From NCBI GenBank assembly GCA_015680685.1, contig MNCI01023407.1, forward strand, positions 10,302 to 74,301: DNA of 64,000 bases, written 5' to 3'. The notes beneath the pieces were generated by a model, which did no database searches, was not told where the DNA came from, and saw only the letters and a list, made by a program, of their open reading frames with translations. Source of the DNA: Gnetum montanum. Lineage: Eukaryota; Streptophyta; Gnetopsida; Gnetales; Gnetaceae. Numbering within the stretch: the first letter of the stretch is position 1; every line of letters begins with the position of its first letter. Positions 57,066 through 64,000 of the stretch are shown here, piece by piece. Made by a program: the position numbers and the translations under genes.

Positions 57066-58627
57066 CGAACAAAGCACACATTACCGTTAGCACTCTTTCT
57101 ATGGTAGAAATCAGTCAATTCAGCAATGGCACTTCGGTAGTAAGCAAAAACTAAATTTCCATTCCCCTGCAAAAATTAAATTTTATGATAGTGCAGTACT
57201 TAATATCCCATATTCAGATAAAATATTCAATCAGTCCAGTTATGAAATTGCCGCACAACAAAGGTCAAATGGATGCTAAAATACAAATCTGGCAAAATAA
57301 AAAAATTACAATCTAGTGGGATCATTGAAACTCTAAATGGTGGATTGTCCTTTGAGTACACAGAAGAAAGCAATTTAATAGAAAAACTTTCAACCACATG
57401 CAAGCAAAAGNAAAAGTACTCAAGTGAACATATAAACCTTTATAAAACATGGTTTTAAATTTTTCCAAGCAGCCAAGCTTTTGTATGACAAATATGAATT
57501 CTATCAAAAGGCTAACACTTATAAAAAAGGAAGAGAATAATTTTAATAAATTTAAATCATAAGCATTAAATTTTGTCAACCCATCTTAATAATTGTTAAT
57601 AATTAATGCTAAACAAAGGATTTTTTATTTGAATATGATTTGCCAATATGATTTGTAACTCGTTTTTTATTATTCTATCTTATGTCATTGAATAAAGCAG
57701 AACTTTTGGAGTTACATCAACTTGTAGAAACAGGGATATAGGAAAGTGTAAACTTATGTCTTATGTACTTAATTTTTTCTTGGATAGGAATGCAATGCTC
57801 GAACACTAAGCAGTAACTATTTGAATAACCTAATAAATGCATTTACTTTAATAGCAAGACTTCAAAATAGTATATTATTAATAGACTAGAAACAGGGGAA
57901 TATTGCAAAGTAAAAGGAGAGAAACACTCTTGGTACAAGGTGGTTTTCTTCCTTTAAAGATCCTATCAATTTAGGATGCAAATGCTAATGCTTATTCAAG
58001 TCTCATTTTTAAGTCTAAAAGCTAAGTTTGAAAGATTATAGATTCTTGTTTTCCTAATTTGAATTCATGCATAAGGGGCACAGTTAGAGGTGTATTATCT
58101 TCTCTAACTTCTTCAAAGTTGCAAAAGTTATTGCTTTGTTTTCTTGTTGTATTTATCATATTGTGAGGTAATCTTGTTTTCCATTACTATTAATGAAATT
58201 TTCAAAATTCAATTTTATGATTTTTTTTATTTGATCTGTATTGTCTATTCATTACAAACATAGAATTATTAGAGAACCTAATTGTATTCAAGATATCTTT
58301 TATCCCATAAAATCTAAGAAATAAGAGAAGTGGAGAACCAATGTATTTATCTAAAAAAATTATTTGCCATATGAATTTAGAGTAACCTTGGAACAGAAAC
58401 AGTTTCTATATGCAAATCGTTAATCCAACGAATTAGTCTTTTGTAGAAATCTATTTGCAAAGAGAATTTTTAACTGGAACTATTGTTGATTTAGATGGAA
58501 GCAGATTTCACTTAAGACAGAATGATGTTAAATATAAGATGCATAATTGGGTAATACATTGGGCATACCCATCCATATAGTGATTGATTCTTTGATAATT
58601 TGGAAAATATAGGCATTGCAAGAAGAT
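57066..58627. other. Intergenic stretch
   Basis: AT-rich. Nothing recognisable as a gene. One N at 57411. Confidence 0.5.
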
Positions 58628-59508
58628 TGATAAAGTTGATTTTTGTTTGGCTATGATATCGTATATCCCATATCATAGCTATGATATCGTAGCTTAAGTT
58701 ATGTTATCACATATGCAATATCGTGGGATGTGTGCCAGCCTATAAATACAACACTTAGATGCATGGATTCGCAATAGATCTCATTCCATAGTAGCAAAAC
58801 TCTTTCAATTTGTTTTCATGAATTTAGTCTTTAGCACTTAGAAGTGTATGCCTGCAATATGGTGTTGAGTGATTGTACAGTGTCTTTATTTGAGTGAATT
58901 GTACTTGGACATAGTTCATGATCAACAATAAAGATTAAGATTGCTTATCATCATTGTAGCATCTACTTAGTTTTCTTTCTATTTACTTAGGATAATTATT
59001 CCTATTTTCCCTAGTTAATCATTTACTTTAGAAGCACTTTCTTTTACATGTTAAAAGTAAGTAGTATTGATACGACTAATTTCAGGCGCTAAGTGTAGTT
59101 ATTTGGTAATCCAATAGTGTTATCACTTGGTACACCCAATAGTGGTACACTTGGTAATCCTAGTGATGACTACATGAGTCTAAAGTGTGTATGGTAGATT
59201 AGGACCAGATATCCATCACCTTAGGATAGAATAGATTTGTGTATTGTTTTACTTAGACTTAGAAATTATTTCCATTTCATCATTTTCACTAGGAGTAGCA
59301 ATGGCCCAACAACATCAGTTATCATATACCTTATTGTGAGCTAAACCATACACATAGACTTCACTAGCTCCATATGGGAAGACAACGGTCTCAAACTTAA
59401 ACCAATTATTAGCATATTCACTTTGCCTTATCCACGGATCCCAATCTGGTAGCATGTGAACACCCATGACTTGTATGGTTGGGTATTGGATTACTCCACC
59501 ACTCATTA
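58628..59508 (+). repeat. E5 5' LTR (start approximate)
   Basis: Same family as the LTRs at 14797 and 43157 but lacking their first roughly 130 bp: TGATAAAGTTGATTTTTG at 58628 aligns with 43289. U3 has ATGATATCGTATATCCCATA-type motifs. TATAAATACAAC lies near 58741. It ends CCACTCATTA at 59508. Confidence 0.75.
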
Positions 59509-59509
59509 T

Positions 59510-59528
59510 TGGCATTGTTGCCAAGGAC
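59510..59528 (+). other. E5 primer-binding site
   Basis: TGGCATTGTTGCCAAGGAC, one base after the LTR; a decayed version of the E4 site. Confidence 0.75.
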
Positions 59529-59643
59529 AAGTCAATGTATGTTGAGTAATTAATTTCATAAAGTTTCTTGTATTAGAATTCAAAGTTAAAATTTATAACC
59601 TAAATAATTAAGCACACTTAACCAAACGTCTTAAAACTACAAC

Positions 59644-62150
59644 ATGGCTTTAAACAAGGACATATCATCACTTGCCAAAGAGACAAAAAGGGGCCATGAT
59701 AGAATCAAATATGAAGAAGAATGGGGGATGCCAATGCAAACAAGAATCACATATGCTCACACTGATCCTTATCATCAAGATTTTATTTTCAACTTTTATC
59801 AGGATAATCAAATGAGGTGGAGAGACATAAAAGGAAACATAATCTTGCTTCCAAATCATGCAACACTTAATATGCTCCAAACTGCTTTAAGGGGAATGAA
59901 TTTGAACTAAATCCAGGAAGGGTTCCATGTGACTAAGTAGATGATAAGGCCTTATGAACCCACAAAGCAGTAGATGAGGAGAGATGCTGCCATGGAAATC
60001 AAACACGTATACCACAAAGGGAAGCAAGTTAACACCTTTGTTGTCTTGGAAGAACTCAATGGTGATGCATTTATTACAAAAAAACTCAACTAGAATCATG
60101 AAGAGCCTTCAAAAACACCTATCATCAAACTTGAGGAACCTGTCAAAGTTCAACTACATTCCACTCTAGTAGAGACACCTAAGAGCGAGGCAACTGACTT
60201 TAGGTATATGCAAGACTAAAGACCAAGAGTTTTTGTTAAATCCTATAGAGAAGAATACCAGAGTCATGAAATTAGGACAAGATGGCACCGTTCTCCTACT
60301 GCCTCATCCTCCTCCTCATGATCATCAGTGGACTTTGATAGGAGGAAGTTAAGGCACCAAGACCATGATGGGGAGGGGAGAAGGACTCATGATCACCATG
60401 ACTATCGCCTAAGGAATTCAGATGAGGAAGATGAAGGGTATGAATGAAGAAGATGCAAGGATTGAAGAGATGATCAAGAAAGGTATGAGCACAAAAGGAG
60501 GTGCCAGTACAATAGAGCACATGAACCCAATCATGATGATGAACCCCTAATGGCAACCCGTAGCATGATCAACATCCAAGAAGCTATACATATTCCAACA
60601 AAGCATGTGAGGAATAGCCACATCAAACAACTTGATATGAATAACATGCCAAGACTTAAGGGTGGTTATAATGCTAATCCACAACATCACCTCCAAGCAT
60701 TGCACAATGCTTATGCCCTACAACATTGAAAGTGATTGGAAAAAGTTGAAGTTATTCCCACAAATACTTTTGAAAGAGGCTGACAGCTGGTACAAATCAC
60801 TTGAACCTGAATCAACCAAAAGATGGAGTACCATGCTAGAGATCTTCAATGACAAGTATCAAACCTACTCAAGGGTGTCCAATTTAAAGAAAAAAAAATC
60901 CAAGGATGGAAGCAAGGAACTCATGAAATCCTTGATGTAGAAATGGAAAGGTACTATTCACTATTGCACAGATGCCTAGGCCATGGATTCTCACAATGGG
61001 AACAGCTAAGACACATTATAGATGGGTTATAGAATAAGACCAGAGAGACCCTTGGGGTTTATGCCTAAGGCCAATTATCTGAAATGATTGCTCATGGAAT
61101 TCAGAGACTAATTGATCAAGTGGAAAAGGAAGAAGGCAAATTAAAAAAGAGGGAATCAACAAAAGATTATAATAGAGACCCATCTATCAGGAAAAGAGAT
61201 GTAAGAGTTTGTGATACTCAAGAGGAAGAAACCTTGGAACAAGCAATTCAAAACAAGACTCTACAAATTCAGAAATCTATAACTAACATTGTAGCAAAGG
61301 TAGAGAAAATGTGAAACTCAATTGATGAAAAATTTGCAACTGCATTTAAAATTATGAAGGAAAGAACAGAGCAAGCCTTTAGAAAAGGCAAGGACAAGAA
61401 AAAGAAGAAATATTTTTGACGAAAGGGCAAAGTGGCTTCAGTGGCTAAGTGCTCAAACATAAGCTCCACCAATAAGGAAGGATGTTCTATGTGCTAGTAC
61501 AAATATCCCAAGGGGTGTTGTTAAGAAATAAATGCCCAAAGGTTATCTTATTATCAAGGTAACTACAAGAAAAACTTCCAACCGACATACTATCCTAGTG
61601 AAGCTTTGCCACAACCACAAGAGTAGTGCTATCAGCATTGGCAACAACCTTAATTGTGGGCCATGCCACCACCTCGCCAACAATATCCATACAAGCCGCC
61701 AAATCCATATGGATACTTTGTACAACATTAAATCTCTCCTTGTAAGGTTGTTGTCCAAACTCCACAATATTACCCAACTGAGTACCACAAACTAGTACCA
61801 CCAGGAATAGATCCAAACTCGTATATGCATCCATCAATAACTAGTTCAAATCAAAACCTAAATCCTTAACCACTAGTGTCACTTGTTATCATGTAGGAGG
61901 AGCTACCATCATAACTATAGTAGAAGAGCAGAACAAGGATGGTTAGTATGCAAGAGGAGGTGATTACATACGAATCATAACCTAGAAAATGATTTTTTTT
62001 TGAACGAGTCCTAAAAAGATTCAACAGATGGGGAACACATCTACTTTTATCTCATCCACATCCGATCATCCTCAACACAACAAGCTTCTATCTTCATCAA
62101 ATCCAAATGTCACAACTATCATGCTTACTTAAACAATCACTCATTGGATA
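59644..62150 (+). pseudogene. E5 gag (broken)
   Basis: The first frame starts MALNKDISSLAKETKRG at 59644 and contains MQTRITYAHTDPYHQDF. Later pieces match the other gags: the capsid-like block LFPQILLKEADSWYKSLEPE (about 60750-60810), 'KEEGKLKKRESTKDYNRDPS' (61129-61188), and a knuckle C-S-M-C-stop-Y-K-Y-P-K-G-C (61484-61520), whose histidine is tyrosine. The N-terminus differs from the MSSS-type start of E2-E4, so E5 is a separate subfamily. Confidence 0.8.
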
Positions 62151-62880
62151 AAGGTAGGAGCCCTTCAACAAAAGCGAATTGATCCAGGAAGTCCCTTAGT
62201 TTAACTTCAAATAGCAAGACAGAAATCATGCAAAGCTCTACTTGATTCTAGGTTATGAGTGAATTTGATCTCATAAGAAATGTATCAAGCTTAGAATCTA
62301 CCACCACTAAAGAGGAGTAACATTTGGTTAGAGCTTGTAGACTAGTCAATCATAGTTCCACTAGGACAAGTGGAGGACATGATCAACCATCAATGATTGG
62401 TCCTACCCTACAGATTTTCTAGTCGTTCACCTAGGGAAAAATAAGGAAGAATTTCCGATTAGCATGGGAAGATCTTGGCTTAGCACTGTTGATGCTAAGC
62501 TTGGGATGCATGACTTGTGCTTGGAGATTTCCAAGAAAGATGAAGTTAGTATTATACAAAAGACAGAGAGTTTCATGTATTTCATATAATGATAATGGGT
62601 GCAATTCCATGCAAAGAATATGGGCCATCAGACGAGAGGATACCAAATCATGTAATAAATGTGTAGAAGAAATATGTGTGTAAAACTGTTTGTATGCAAT
62701 AGTCACACAACAAGAAGGCATCTAGTAGCTGATCACAAATGAAGAAACTAAATCCAATAAATACATGGAACCAGCAAAACAAATTGTTAGTGCCTAAGTT
62801 GAAGAGATTGATAAGTTAGAATAATTAAGGGAAAGGAACTCCTACCCATGAATCAATTAAGAAGAAGAGATAGACTGGGG
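62151..62880 (+). pseudogene. E5 aspartic protease region (broken)
   Basis: The active site reads LLDSRL-stop-VNLIS near 62237-62271 (D-S-R for D-S-G). Then come an IIVPLGQVEDMI segment and a degraded PISMGRSW-like block near 62455-62478. A piece at 62489-62683 ends SCNKCVEEICV. Frame changes and stops are present. Confidence 0.75.
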
Positions 62881-63129
62881 ATACTTGAAGATTCCAAACA
62901 CTATGGAACTAGAATTGTTGGAACTGAAGGCCCTATTGGGCACATTGGAATATGTGTTTTTAAACAATAAGAAGTTGGTAATGATTAATGCCAATTTAAA
63001 AGAAGAATAGAAGAGGAAGTTTTTGGAGGTGATTAATAGATGGTCCACAACATTTGTGTGGTCTTATGATGAGATCATGGGAATTAATCCATGAATTTGT
63101 CAACACTGAATATATATTGATCTCATAGT

Positions 63130-63280
63130 CAAACCATGAGGCCAACCCCAATGAAGGTTTAATCTTAAACTAAAAGTAGTCAAGCAAGAGTTGGAGACAT
63201 GGATAAAGGTAAGATTCATCTATTCTATTGTGGATAGTGAATGGATCAGTCCCTTAGTAATTGTTCCAAAGAAGGGAAAA

Positions 63281-63326
<46 letters not shown>

Positions 63327-64000
63327 NGCATTCACTTCTAGATGTTAAATGCTACTACATTCAAGGATCACTTCCCTCTACCATTTGTTGATTAGGTCTT
63401 GTACACCATCATAGGACATGAGCATTATAGCTTTTTGGATGGATACAGCAAATATAATCAGTTTTGCATTGCACCTGAAGACCAAGAGAAAATAACATTT
63501 ACCATTCCATGGGGCATGTTTGCCTACAAGCATATGCCCTTCAATCTTTGCAATGCACTGGCTACGTTCTAGAGACTTGTGTTGAGTATCTTCTAGAAAT
63601 AGATTGGAAATGGTGTTAAAGTATTTATGGATGATTTTTCAACATATGGACTCGATTTCAAGTAAGCACTAGACCAATTGGAGCAAGTACTGAAAAGATG
63701 TGTTGAAACCAATCTCAAGCTCAATTAGCAGAAGATCCATCTTATGGTCTAGGATGGTATAATGTTGGGACATAAAATCTTCCAGAAAGGTATAGAGGTA
63801 GATCCTGAAAAGATTAAAGTCATATAGAATATCATTCAAAGGCCAAAAACAGTAAAAGATGTGAGATCATTCTTAGGCCACATGGTATATTATAAATTTT
63901 TTTTCAAAGTTAGCAAAACTACTCATGGAACTCACTAAGAAGGATGCACCCTTTGAATGGAAAAAGTCATGAAAAAAGGCATTTGAAGCTCTAACGTAGA
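63130..64000 (+). pseudogene. E5 reverse transcriptase, 3' end outside window
   Basis: The N-terminal part has VRFIYSIVDSEWISPLVIVP (63210-63269). Sequence then runs into a GA microsatellite and, after one N, continues through EDQEKITFTIPWGMFAYKHM, 'FNLCNA' and the box VFMDDFSTYGLDF (FMDD near 63627-63638). LGHKIFQKGIEVDPEKIKVI (about 63768-63825) follows. Both catalytic aspartates are kept, unlike E1 and E4, but stops occur (e.g. K*ALDQL). Confidence 0.83.
63283..63324. repeat. (GA)21 microsatellite inside E5 RT
   Basis: 42 bp of GA replaces the segment after KKG, where E3 reads KKGGKWQVCIDF. It translates as an Arg-Glu run. An N at 63327 suggests the length was hard to sequence. Confidence 0.95.

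Larger units (their letters stand above)
58628..64000 (+). mobile_element. E5: 5' part of a Ty3/gypsy element, runs off window
   Basis: 5' LTR, primer site, gag, protease and RT lie in order on the plus strand and continue beyond 64000. Stops and frameshifts are common, but the RT catalytic aspartates are intact. A GA microsatellite interrupts RT. Confidence 0.88.

Overview
The window is AT-rich DNA from a large plant nuclear genome. It is dominated by old, mutated LTR retrotransposons and solo LTRs, with three assembly gaps or N clusters. The only convincing functional gene is a nuclear-type tRNA-Leu(CAA) at 54577-54660. The mix of solo LTRs, nested Ty3/gypsy elements, degraded copia and LINE pieces, and broken host-gene fragments suggests a gymnosperm such as a conifer. 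That is inference; no marker fixes the species. No bacterial, organellar or viral genome is present.

Layout. 1-84: start of an LTR (minus strand) running off the left edge. 85-7505: gypsy element E1 (minus), with an extra ORF, integrase, RT, protease and gag, but no LTRs of its own. 7506-8420: probable LINE remnant (minus). 8485-8650: tRNA-derived SINE-like repeat. 8682-9572: solo LTR (duplication TTTAC). 9614-9813: four perfect 50-bp repeats, each with a CACGTG. 10367-10531: N-terminal piece of a calmodulin-like (CML) EF-hand gene. 10549-14255: 5'-truncated copia element. 14797-15819 plus 24406-24413: an LTR split by gypsy element E2 (15820-24400, duplication CTACC), which has lost RT and RNase H. 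24696-25635: solo LTR (minus, GTTAT). 25851-26128: C-terminal piece of a CML gene. 26334-27145: solo LTR (TCAAG). 29936-42886: gypsy element E3 (13 kb) with a long extra ORF between integrase and 3' LTR. 43157-44171: solo LTR. 44472-54105: gypsy element E4 (minus, duplication ACTAG). 54577-54660: tRNA-Leu. 58628-64000: 5' part of gypsy element E5, which runs off the right edge.

E1 to E5 are one broad gypsy group. Where visible, they share LTR ends TGATGAG...CTCATCA, 5-bp duplications, a primer site close to TGGCGCCGTTGCCGGGGAC, the PPT core GGGGGTA and the order gag-PR-RT-RH-INT. These traits suggest a Tat/Athila-like (non-chromovirus) lineage. No element has intact coding capacity. Stops and lost catalytic residues are common, often at sites explained by C-to-T change.

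The observations most worth following are: two halves of a calmodulin-like gene about 15 kb apart with nested retrotransposons between them; an extra ORF family shared by E1 and E3; a 59-62 bp intron-like segment at the same place in E2, E3 and E4; and the G-box tandem array upstream of the CML fragment.
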